15,020 bases of DNA from Actinomycetes bacterium (GTDB taxonomy: Bacteria > Actinomycetota > Acidimicrobiia > Spongiisociales > UBA5794): NCBI GenBank assembly GCA_024640745.1, contig JAHEEL010000031.1, forward strand, positions 1 to 15,020, in the 5' to 3' direction. The first letter of the stretch is position 1. Each line of letters opens with the position of its first letter. Shown piece after piece: positions 1 to 6,097 of the stretch. The position numbers were made by a program, and so were the translations under genes. The notes under the pieces are model-generated. The model ran no database searches, was not told where the DNA came from, and saw only the letters and a list, made by a program, of their open reading frames with translations.

Positions 1-630
1 GGCTCGCCGACGCCGCTCCTCTTCCTCTCGACGCTTGCGCTCCTCCTCTTGCCGCTGCCACGTCGCCTCCAACTCCCGGTATTCGTCATTGGCCGCGTCG
101 AGATCAGCGAGCAGCTGCGCAGCAAGTCCTTCGATCTCGACGACCAGGCTCCGCTGCCTCGCGAGCGCCGCGTCGAGGTCCGCGACCTGCACGCGGTAGG
201 CATCTTCGAGAGCGAGCATCTCATCGATGACTTCGACGTCCCGATCACCGGCGGCATGCAGGTAGGTCGCCCGCACCGGGATATCCGAGAAACTGGTCGA
301 CCCGAGGATGGTCGTGACGCCACCGTCGGAGCCGGCGCTCATGTACGACTCGCGAACAACCGACTCGGCCGCAAGGCGCAGCACTGCGAGGCGCTGCTCG
401 GTCTCCGAGACCCGGCTGGCCATTCCATGGAGGCTCTCGCGGATCTGGATCTCCTCGGCAACGGCGGCCTCGTATTGGGTGTCGGTCGCCTCGAGCGAGG
501 CCGAGATTGCACGATTCCGCTGCCTGGCGGCTTCGAGATCGTCGAGCGTCACCTCACCGTCGTCCGCGGCGAGCACCGGCGCGGCAACGCCGACGACCAG
601 GAGGAGGATGAGGGCGATGTGTGTCTTCAT
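1..630 (-). CDS. Secreted coiled-coil protein, PcsB/CwlO-like N-terminal region (partial, C-terminus outside window)
   Basis: Only the first 210 residues are present; the frame stays open to base 1. Translation from the ATG at 630 gives a short basic start and a hydrophobic stretch ending VLA at about residues 19-21, a good Sec signal peptide. Residues about 27-95 are heptad-like and rich in Ala, Glu, Arg and Leu. Next comes a break with RESYMSAGSDGG (93-104) and LGSTSFSDIP (109-118), then a second coil ending in a very Glu/Arg-rich tail (191-210). The 'gap in the coil plus LGS..FSD' pattern is what I know from the coiled-coil part of peptidoglycan hydrolases such as PcsB, CwlO and RipA, where it regulates a C-terminal NlpC/P60 or M23 enzyme. 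That catalytic domain would lie beyond the window, so hydrolase function is inferred. The start overlaps the stop of the upstream MBL gene (ATGA, 627-630), implying translational coupling as the last gene of the fxsA chain visible here. Confidence 0.8.
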   Translation of the reverse strand, partial: MKTHIALILLLVVGVAAPVLAADDGEVTLDDLEAARQRNRAISASLEATDTQYEAAVAEEIQIRESLHGMASRVSETEQRLAVLRLAAESVVRESYMSAGSDGGVTTILGSTSFSDIPVRATYLHAAGDRDVEVIDEMLALEDAYRVQVADLDAALARQRSLVVEIEGLAAQLLADLDAANDEYRELEATWQRQEEERKRREEEERRRRA

Positions 631-1412
631 GACTCCGCGATCAACTCGACCATCGTGGATGGCCCTACTGCGCCCGCTGAGAACCTTACTTCTCCATCGG
701 CCTTGAGCTTGATCATCTGAACGATGACCTGGTGCGTGGCCGCTTCCCGCAAGTCCGGCGGGACGAGGGAATACACGGCATCGACCACCGCGTCGATCGT
801 GGTAGCTCCCGCGCCGACGGCATCAATGATTTCGCGCTCTCGGGCAAGTCGATGGTCGATGTAGTCCGCGATCACTCTTCCCGCGTCGTCCATCGGGGCG
901 CCGTGTCCCGGTTCGAGTCGGTCGACTCCAAGGGCTTGGACCCGGTAGAGGGATTCGAGATAGGCTGCGGCGTCCTCCATTACGACCGTGGACCCACCCA
1001 TGATGTGGTCGCCGGTGAACAGGCGGCCGCCGAGCCGGAAGCACAGGTGGTCGGAGGCGTGGCCGGGCGTGTAGACGGCCTCGAGCGCAACACCGCCCAC
1101 GGCGATCTCCTGCCCGTCGCGCACTCGGAGGTCGGGTTCGAAGGCGGGGCCCGGTTGGTACCCATGGACGGGGACGCCGAGCCGCAGGGCAAGTGGATTC
1201 GACAACGGAGCATGGTCGGCGTGCGTGTGCGTGGCGATCACCGCCACCGGTTGCCGATCGCCGATCGCCTCGACGATGGCGAGCAGATGCCGATCGATGG
1301 TAGGGCCGGCATCGAGCACCGCGATCTCACCCCGATCGGCAACCAGGTAGGTGTTGGTGCCCGGCCCCGTGTAGATCCCCGGGTTGGGTGCGAGCACGTT
1401 CTCGACGATCAC
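627..1412 (-). CDS. MBL-fold metallohydrolase, LACTB2-like with C-terminal winged helix
   Basis: A 261-aa cytoplasmic metallo-beta-lactamase-fold enzyme. The metal ligands are visible: THTHADHA at 61-68 (H62, H64, D66, H67), H118 in TPGHASDH, D135 in FTGDHIMGG and H170 in LEPGHG. The N-terminus (NPGIYTGPGTNTYLV, 10-24) and the C-terminal HRLAREREI segment (187-195), followed by a region fitting a small winged helix, match the LACTB2/RBBP9-independent 'beta-lactamase-like 2' group, whose human member is a single-strand endoribonuclease. Many bacterial members have no known substrate, so hydrolase is safe and RNase is only a possibility. The start is GTG at 1412, overlapping the NUDIX stop as GTGA (1409-1412); a downstream ATG would remove the conserved N-terminal strand. 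It is third in a tightly overlapped operon. Confidence 0.93.
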   Translation of the reverse strand: MIVENVLAPNPGIYTGPGTNTYLVADRGEIAVLDAGPTIDRHLLAIVEAIGDRQPVAVIATHTHADHAPLSNPLALRLGVPVHGYQPGPAFEPDLRVRDGQEIAVGGVALEAVYTPGHASDHLCFRLGGRLFTGDHIMGGSTVVMEDAAAYLESLYRVQALGVDRLEPGHGAPMDDAGRVIADYIDHRLAREREIIDAVGAGATTIDAVVDAVYSLVPPDLREAATHQVIVQMIKLKADGEVRFSAGAVGPSTMVELIAES

Positions 1413-2206
1413 GACCGGCCGGCCCCGGACGCAGTCGCTCCCCCGGTCGCGAGCCGGCGATGAATCTCCGCCCGTGCCCGAGGGGCCATGCCGTTCGGGT
1501 CTGCCGCCTCGAAGCCCGGTTCGCCGGGCATCAGGATCCGAACGTCCCCGTGCATTGCCACGAGGCGCGGCTCTACGGGTTCGATCGGGCCAAGGGCCTC
1601 CACGTGATCACGAAACGCCCGGGTCGTATCGAACGCACCCAGATCGGCAAGCGTTCTGCGGGTCGGGAAGGCCACCGACCACGCGCCCGCGGCGGCCCCG
1701 CTCAGAGCATCCGCCGGGCTGATCCACGCGGCATCCACCACCTCGTCACCGTCGGCAACGGCCTCGATTCCGTGGGGTACCGCTGCAGCGAAGAACCGCG
1801 TGTCGAAGCGCACGGGAAGAACCGCCGGGGTGATCCAATGTGCAAAACACCACATCGAGTCACCGGCAAACCGCTCATTGCGCTCGGCAGCGGCAGCGAA
1901 GACCCTGGTTCGCGAGTCCCGGACGGGCGATGCAATCGCCCCACCGTCGAGCAGCCAGATTCCGGTCTCCTCGACGAGCTCGCGGACGGCGGCGGCGCGA
2001 AACGGCCGTAGCCTTGCGTCGGTCGACTTCACGACGGATCGCGCCAGAGCTCCGGCATCCCCCTCGTCGACGGCACCGCCGGGGAAGACCCACGCCCCGC
2101 CCATGAAGCGAGCCTCAGGTGACCGCTGCACCATGAGGACCTCGAGACCGGACGGCGTATCGCGGAGCAAGCAGATCGTGGAGGCAGGCCGCGGAATCGG
2201 CCTCAC
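1409..2206 (-). CDS. NUDIX hydrolase with an interrupted Nudix box (NUDT19/RP2-like)
   Basis: A 265-aa protein that should cleave a nucleoside diphosphate linked to another moiety. The N-terminus RPASTICLLRD (6-16) and GAWVFPGGAVDE (37-48) lead into RELVEETG at 75-82. In a standard Nudix box (GX5EX7REUXEEXGU) the glycine and the RE pair are 14 residues apart; here they are 31 apart, so about 17 residues are inserted. That arrangement is known in the NUDT19/RP2 group, some of which act on CoA or acyl-CoA, but substrate cannot be read from this sequence. The start was set at GTG 2206 because it forms a GTGA overlap with the fxsA stop (2203-2206) and gives the expected N-terminus; the open frame continues far upstream antisense to selA, which is not coding. 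The stop overlaps the MBL start in the same way. Confidence 0.9.
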   Translation of the reverse strand: MRPIPRPASTICLLRDTPSGLEVLMVQRSPEARFMGGAWVFPGGAVDEGDAGALARSVVKSTDARLRPFRAAAVRELVEETGIWLLDGGAIASPVRDSRTRVFAAAAERNERFAGDSMWCFAHWITPAVLPVRFDTRFFAAAVPHGIEAVADGDEVVDAAWISPADALSGAAAGAWSVAFPTRRTLADLGAFDTTRAFRDHVEALGPIEPVEPRLVAMHGDVRILMPGEPGFEAADPNGMAPRARAEIHRRLATGGATASGAGRS

Positions 2207-2583
2207 GGCACGATGGTCCAGCGGTTTGCCGAGCGCGCAACCACCCACCGACGGATCGCCTCTCTCACGGCGGGAATCAGCAGCAGGAATCCGACCGCAT
2301 CGGTCAGCAGCCCCGGTGTGAGCAGGAAGGCGCCGGCGATCACGATCATGGCTCCGTGGGCCAGCGACGCCGCAGGGAACGCCCCCTGCTGGAACTCGTG
2401 ACGGACGGCAACGATCGTTGCCCGCCCCTGTCGGGTGACGAGCCACGAACCGACGAACGCCGTCGCGATGACGAGCGCGATCGTCCACCAGACGCCAACG
2501 GCCTGGCTGAACGCGACCAGCAACGCGATCTCCACGATTGGGATCACAATGAACAGACCGAAGAGGATCCAACGCCAAGGCAC
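2203..2583 (-). CDS. fxsA: FxsA-family membrane protein
   Basis: A 126-aa integral membrane protein starting MPWRWILFGLFIVIPIVEIA, followed by hydrophobic segments at about 6-25, 31-49, 76-90 and 94-107 and a basic, cytoplasmic-looking C-terminus. The PIVEI motif in helix 1, the GxWLVTRQGR segment (45-54) and LLTPGLLTDAVGFLLLIPAVR (88-108, read around its TPG..TD core) are the FxsA signature. E. coli FxsA relieves phage T7 exclusion by the F plasmid when overproduced; its normal job is unknown, so the name does not define a function. GTG 2583 is chosen because it starts right at the conserved helix and has TATCCT seven bases upstream, fitting leaderless transcription. It is the first gene of the leftward four-gene chain and diverges from selA. 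Confidence 0.88.
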   Translation of the reverse strand: MPWRWILFGLFIVIPIVEIALLVAFSQAVGVWWTIALVIATAFVGSWLVTRQGRATIVAVRHEFQQGAFPAASLAHGAMIVIAGAFLLTPGLLTDAVGFLLLIPAVREAIRRWVVARSANRWTIVP

Positions 2584-2596
2584 GAAACCGAGGATA
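2584..2596 (-). promoter_or_regulatory. Putative leaderless promoter of the fxsA chain
   Basis: On the minus strand TATCCT (2596-2591) is followed by 7 bases and then the GTG at 2583, so a transcript would begin at or next to the start codon. It sits in the context CCGGTATCCT. No convincing -35 box is visible, and no Shine-Dalgarno lies upstream of the GTG. It is inferred from spacing only. Confidence 0.5.
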
Positions 2597-2608
2597 CCGG
2601 TGCCGGTA
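2595..2608. repeat. Perfect dyad between the fxsA and selA -10 boxes
   Basis: TACCGG-TG-CCGGTA is an inverted repeat whose outer TA bases are the first two bases of the two diverging -10 boxes (TATCCT leftward, TAGTCT rightward). It occupies the centre of the 35-bp fxsA/selA intergenic region. It may simply reflect two copies of the same extended -10 element facing away from each other, or be a regulator site. Confidence 0.55.
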
Positions 2609-2618
2609 GTCTGCGTTC
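2607..2618 (+). promoter_or_regulatory. Putative leaderless promoter of selA-selB
   Basis: TAGTCT (2607-2612) is followed by 6 bases and the GTG at 2619, in the context CCGGTAGTCT. There is no Shine-Dalgarno-like sequence before the GTG, which fits a leaderless mRNA. No -35 box is recognisable. Confidence 0.5.
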
Positions 2619-3935
2619 GTGGACCCTCGCGACCTCCCTTCGGTCGACGCCCTGGCCGGCGCCCTCGCCGGCGACTCCGACCTGCCCCGAGGGCTGATCG
2701 TTGCCGTTGCTCGAGATGCGATTGACGAGGCCCGCGCATCGATACAGGCCGGCGTCGAGGCCGATCCAACCGCCCGTGCCGGGGAGCGCCTGCGCTCGCT
2801 GCAATCGTGGCGCCTCCGTCCGGTCGTCAACGCCACCGGTGTCCTATTGCACACCAACCTCGGCCGGTCACCGACGACGGGCGGCCACCCGTCCGGCCCC
2901 ACCAACCTCGAATTCGACCTCGAAACGGGCTCGCGCGGCGCGCGGGCCGCGTACCTGCATGCGCTGATCGCCTCGACCACCGGAGCCGAAGCTGCGCTGG
3001 TCGTGAACAACAACGCCGGCGCCCTGTTCCTCGCACTGGCAGCAGTGGTAGGACGCGACGGACGGGTGGCGGTCTCTCGCGGCGAACTGATCGAGATCGG
3101 CGGATCGTTCCGCCTTCCCGACCTCATGACGGCGTCGGGCGTCCACCTCGTCGAGGTCGGGACCACCAACCGCACGCGCGCCGCCGACTTCGCCGACGCC
3201 ACGGGGCGGGTGGAAGCAGTACTCAAGGTGCACCCGTCGAACTACCGCTTGGACGGGTTCACCGAGGAGGTGTCGTACGCCGAAATGGCAGCCGTTGCCG
3301 CCGCGCTCGACGCACCTTTCATCGCCGACATCGGAAGCGGGCTGCTCGACGAACGGGTCCCCTGGATACCGGGGGACGCACCACCCTGGCTCGCCGGCGA
3401 ACCGGGGGTTCGTCAGACGCTCGAGCGCGGGGCCGATGTGGTGCTGTTCTCAGGCGACAAGCTGCTCGGTGGCCCGCAGGCGGGCATCGCGGTCGGCCGG
3501 CGCGAGGTGGTCGACGACATGGCGCGGCATCCCGTCGCCAGGGCGTTGCGCGTGAATGCACCGACCATCGCGGAGCTGACCACCACCTTCGAAGCATATG
3601 CGTCGGGAACGGCCCGGTCCCTCCCGTTCTGGACGATGGCCACGGCCTCGTCCGAGACGCTTCGTAGCCGAAGCAAGGCGCTCCTCAGCGCATCGGGAGC
3701 GCAAGGGATGATCGCCGACGGCGAGTCGCTCCCGGGTGCCGGATCCGTCCCCGGTCGGACGATTCCCACACCCGTGCTGCGGCTCACCGGCACGGCAGAC
3801 CGCACATGGCGGCGCCTCGCCGATCATCAAACCCCGGTCGTCGCAGCGCGCCGGGACGGTGCGACCGTCGTGAACCTGCGCTCCGTCGATCCGGATGACG
3901 ACCCGATCGTTGCCGCAGCCCTGGCCGCCCTCTGA
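2619..3935 (+). CDS. selA: L-seryl-tRNA(Sec) selenium transferase
   Basis: This PLP enzyme converts seryl-tRNA(Sec) to selenocysteinyl-tRNA(Sec) with selenophosphate. The 438-aa product has LPSVDALAGALAG near the N-terminus (6-18), NATGVLLHTNLGRSP (71-85), VVNNNAGALFLAL (128-140), SRGELIEIGGSFRLPDLM (153-170), VGTTNRTR (180-187), KVHPSNYRLDGFT (203-215) and FSGDKLLGGPQAGI with the PLP lysine K281. Length fits the family (E. coli about 463 aa). Compared with what I recall of E. coli SelA, the stretch between the NLGR motif and the NLEFDL strand is about seven residues shorter, so a helix there is reduced. GTG 2619 is the first start after the putative -10 box; the motif order needs nothing further upstream. 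The stop shares its A with the selB ATG (TGATG), so the two are one operon. Confidence 0.95.
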   Translation: MDPRDLPSVDALAGALAGDSDLPRGLIVAVARDAIDEARASIQAGVEADPTARAGERLRSLQSWRLRPVVNATGVLLHTNLGRSPTTGGHPSGPTNLEFDLETGSRGARAAYLHALIASTTGAEAALVVNNNAGALFLALAAVVGRDGRVAVSRGELIEIGGSFRLPDLMTASGVHLVEVGTTNRTRAADFADATGRVEAVLKVHPSNYRLDGFTEEVSYAEMAAVAAALDAPFIADIGSGLLDERVPWIPGDAPPWLAGEPGVRQTLERGADVVLFSGDKLLGGPQAGIAVGRREVVDDMARHPVARALRVNAPTIAELTTTFEAYASGTARSLPFWTMATASSETLRSRSKALLSASGAQGMIADGESLPGAGSVPGRTIPTPVLRLTGTADRTWRRLADHQTPVVAARRDGATVVNLRSVDPDDDPIVAAALAAL

Positions 3936-5743
3936 TGCCGATCATCGGAACGGCCGGACACGTGGACCACGGCAAGTCGACGCTCATTCAGGCCCTCACG
4001 GGGCGAGACCCCGATCGCTGGGCTGAGGAGAAGGAGCGCGGGCTTACGATCGATCTTGGCTTCGCCTGGGCCACCGTCGGAGATGGAGCGGTCGGCTTCG
4101 TCGACGTTCCCGGCCACGAGCGATTCATCAAGAACATGCTCGCCGGCGTCGGCGGCGTCGATGTTGCGCTGTTTGTCGTTGCGGCGGACGAGGGATGGAT
4201 GCCGCAGTCGGAGGAGCACCTCGCCGTCTTGGACCTCCTCGGCGTGCACAACGGAGTCATCGCGATCACCCGGATTGACGTCGCGGACCCGGAACTGGTA
4301 GCGCTCTCACGTAGCGACGTCGAGGATCATGTCCATGAAACCGTCGCCGAGTCATGGCCGGTGGTTGAGGTCTCGGCGATCACCGGGTCCGGCATCGACC
4401 GGCTGACCGCCGCACTCGGCGCAGCACTGGCCCGTGCGGGCCCGACCCCTAGCACCGGTCGCCCCCGCATGTGGATCGACCGCTCATTCGGGATCGCCGG
4501 GGCCGGTGTCGTCGCCACCGGAACGCTGACCGGCGGCGCTATCCGGGTGGGTGACCGCTTGCAGGCGTTCCCGGGAGGCGAGGTCCGCATCAGGGCCCTC
4601 CAATCGCATGAAGCCGATTGCGACGAGATCGCCCCGGGCAATCGCGCCGCCGTGAACCTCGTCGGTATCGAGCAACGCGATCTCGCCCGCGGGACGCTCC
4701 TTGCGCGCCAAGGATCCATCGCAACGTCGGGCCGTTTTCTCGCGGCGCTCCGCTTTCCGTTGCGCTCCGAGCGAGACGTCACCGACCGCGGGGCCTACCA
4801 CGTGCACCTCGGAACGGCGACGATCCCGTCGAGGATCCGGGTACTCGATGCCGGCGACCACCCCTCGGCGATCGTGACGACCGCGACCCCGGTGCCGGTC
4901 ACGATGGGCGATCGCTTCATTCTTCGCGACACAGGTCGCCGATCCGTCGTCGCAGGGGGAACGGTGCTCGACCCGCTTGCGGACAAGAGCCCGAGCGCGA
5001 CCGATGTGGAGGTGCTCGCGAGCGCCGTCGAATCGAGCCCGGATCTCCGTGCCGACGCGCTCGTGGGCGTTCATGGATCTATTGATGCATTGACGCTCGA
5101 TCAAGCGTCCGGCGGTGGACGTCCTCCCTCGGCGGTGTCCACCGGCGACCGATACTTCGCTCGCGACTACGTTGCGGCTCGGCGGGTCGAACTCGAAGCC
5201 GCGGTCGCCGACCACCATGCCCGCTACCCGCTGCGCCCCGGCCTCCCCAAGTCGGAGGCTGCATCGCGCTTGGGTATCGACCCGAACCTGGTCGCGTTCC
5301 TGATCGAAGGGCACGCAGATCTGATCGAGGACGGCCCGGTGATTCGACGCGCCGACTTCGCTCCCTCGCTCGGCGAAGAGGATGAAGTCGCCTGGCGCTC
5401 GGCCCGGGCGTTGCTCGCGAAAACCCTTGCGGTGCCGCGTGCCTCTGAGCTCGGCCTCTCACCCGAAGTTCGACACGCCCTCGTCCGGAGCGGAGATCTC
5501 GTTCCCATCGAGGAAGACCTGGTCCTCATGCCCGATCAAGTGACGACGATAACGACCGGACTCGGTGCGCTCCCCGAAGCGTTCACCGTGGCGGACTTCC
5601 GCGATCACTTCGGCCTGTCGCGACGCCAAGCCGTACCGCTGCTCGAATGGCTCGACCATCGCGGCTTGACCCGCCGCAGCGGCGATACGAGGTCGCTCAG
5701 GTCGCCGCGTGGAGGAGCTGCTGGCGCCGCTCAGACTCAGTGA
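3935..5743 (+). CDS. selB: Selenocysteine-specific translation elongation factor SelB
   Basis: A 602-aa GTPase that delivers Sec-tRNA(Sec) to UGA codons preceding a SECIS hairpin. G1 is AGHVDHGKST (7-16), the switch I region is EKERGLTIDLGFA (32-44), G3 is DVPGH (57-61) and G5 is SAITG (147-151). G4 reads T112-R-I-D115, with Arg where the textbook NKxD/TKxD has Lys. Two EF-Tu-like beta-barrel domains follow (about 175-345). The C-terminal part (about 400-590) has the spacing of the winged-helix repeats that bind SECIS RNA in E. coli SelB (614 aa), so the protein is full length. The last roughly 16 residues (LRSPRGGAAGAAQTQ type) look unlike a folded domain and are encoded opposite the end of the whiB-like gene. 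Translation is coupled to selA by the one-base overlap. Confidence 0.95.
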   Translation: MPIIGTAGHVDHGKSTLIQALTGRDPDRWAEEKERGLTIDLGFAWATVGDGAVGFVDVPGHERFIKNMLAGVGGVDVALFVVAADEGWMPQSEEHLAVLDLLGVHNGVIAITRIDVADPELVALSRSDVEDHVHETVAESWPVVEVSAITGSGIDRLTAALGAALARAGPTPSTGRPRMWIDRSFGIAGAGVVATGTLTGGAIRVGDRLQAFPGGEVRIRALQSHEADCDEIAPGNRAAVNLVGIEQRDLARGTLLARQGSIATSGRFLAALRFPLRSERDVTDRGAYHVHLGTATIPSRIRVLDAGDHPSAIVTTATPVPVTMGDRFILRDTGRRSVVAGGTVLDPLADKSPSATDVEVLASAVESSPDLRADALVGVHGSIDALTLDQASGGGRPPSAVSTGDRYFARDYVAARRVELEAAVADHHARYPLRPGLPKSEAASRLGIDPNLVAFLIEGHADLIEDGPVIRRADFAPSLGEEDEVAWRSARALLAKTLAVPRASELGLSPEVRHALVRSGDLVPIEEDLVLMPDQVTTITTGLGALPEAFTVADFRDHFGLSRRQAVPLLEWLDHRGLTRRSGDTRSLRSPRGGAAGAAQTQ

Positions 5744-5957
5744 GCCCGCCCCAGATGCCGTACGGCTCGCGAATCGTCATCGCGTACTCGAGGCACTCGT
5801 CGCCCACGGGGCAGATACGGCAAATCGACTTGGCCCGGAGCTCCCGGCGGGCGCGCTCCTCTTTTCGTTCGGTCACACTCGGGGGGAAGAACAGATGCGA
5901 GTGGCTTCCGCTGCACGAAGCAATCGGTTGCCAGGAACGATCGAGCGCCATCACCAT
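5697..5957 (-). CDS. WhiB-family iron-sulphur transcriptional regulator
   Basis: An 86-aa WhiB-like protein, a family restricted to actinobacteria and their phages; members bind a [4Fe-4S] cluster and usually the sigma factor SigA. The four cluster cysteines are C15, C46, C49 and C55 in the pattern C-x30-CxxC-x5-C. HLFFP (21-25) and the GIWGG turn (67-71) are also typical, and the short basic tail fits the DNA-contact region. It has no long C-terminal extension, like WhiB1/WhiB2-sized members; the exact subgroup cannot be set from here. ATG 5957 is preferred over the in-frame ATG at 5951 because GGAGGG (5968-5963) lies 5 bases before it. The gene's last 47 bp overlap the end of selB on the other strand. 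Confidence 0.93.
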   Translation of the reverse strand: MVMALDRSWQPIASCSGSHSHLFFPPSVTERKEERARRELRAKSICRICPVGDECLEYAMTIREPYGIWGGLTESERRQQLLHAAT

Positions 5958-6001
5958 TCATGCCCTCCATGAGCTCGCAATCCAGAGCCGGAGCGAATGT
6001 A
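5958..6001 (-). promoter_or_regulatory. whiB-like leader: -10 candidate and strong ribosome site
   Basis: On the minus strand TACATT (6001-5996) is a -10 candidate giving an untranslated leader of roughly 30 nt, and GGAGGG (5968-5963) sits 5 nt before the ATG at 5957. No clear -35 box is seen. This leadered arrangement contrasts with most other promoters in the window. Further upstream (6040-6085) there is an A6 run and the 10-bp palindrome GGTGCGCACC. Confidence 0.4.
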
Positions 6002-6097
6002 GGAACCGCAAACCCTCGACGCCAGGAAATATCTGACAGTCCACAGGATTTCTTCGCGACTTTTTTCGCGTTCTCGGTGCGCACCCGTGGCGTAGGA

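Noticed and set aside
49..720. 223-codon plus-strand open frame at the left edge
   Set aside because: It is antisense to the coiled-coil gene, whose signal peptide and LGS..FSD pattern are convincing.
2207..3226. In-frame upstream extension of the NUDIX gene (open frame of about 340 more codons on the minus strand)
   Set aside because: It lies antisense to fxsA start and to selA, has no recognisable domain, and the GTG at 2206 gives both the family N-terminus and the 4-nt overlap.
2619..5960. tRNA-Sec (selC) near selA-selB
   Set aside because: I looked for a UCA anticodon loop with long variable arm on both strands around the operon and saw none.
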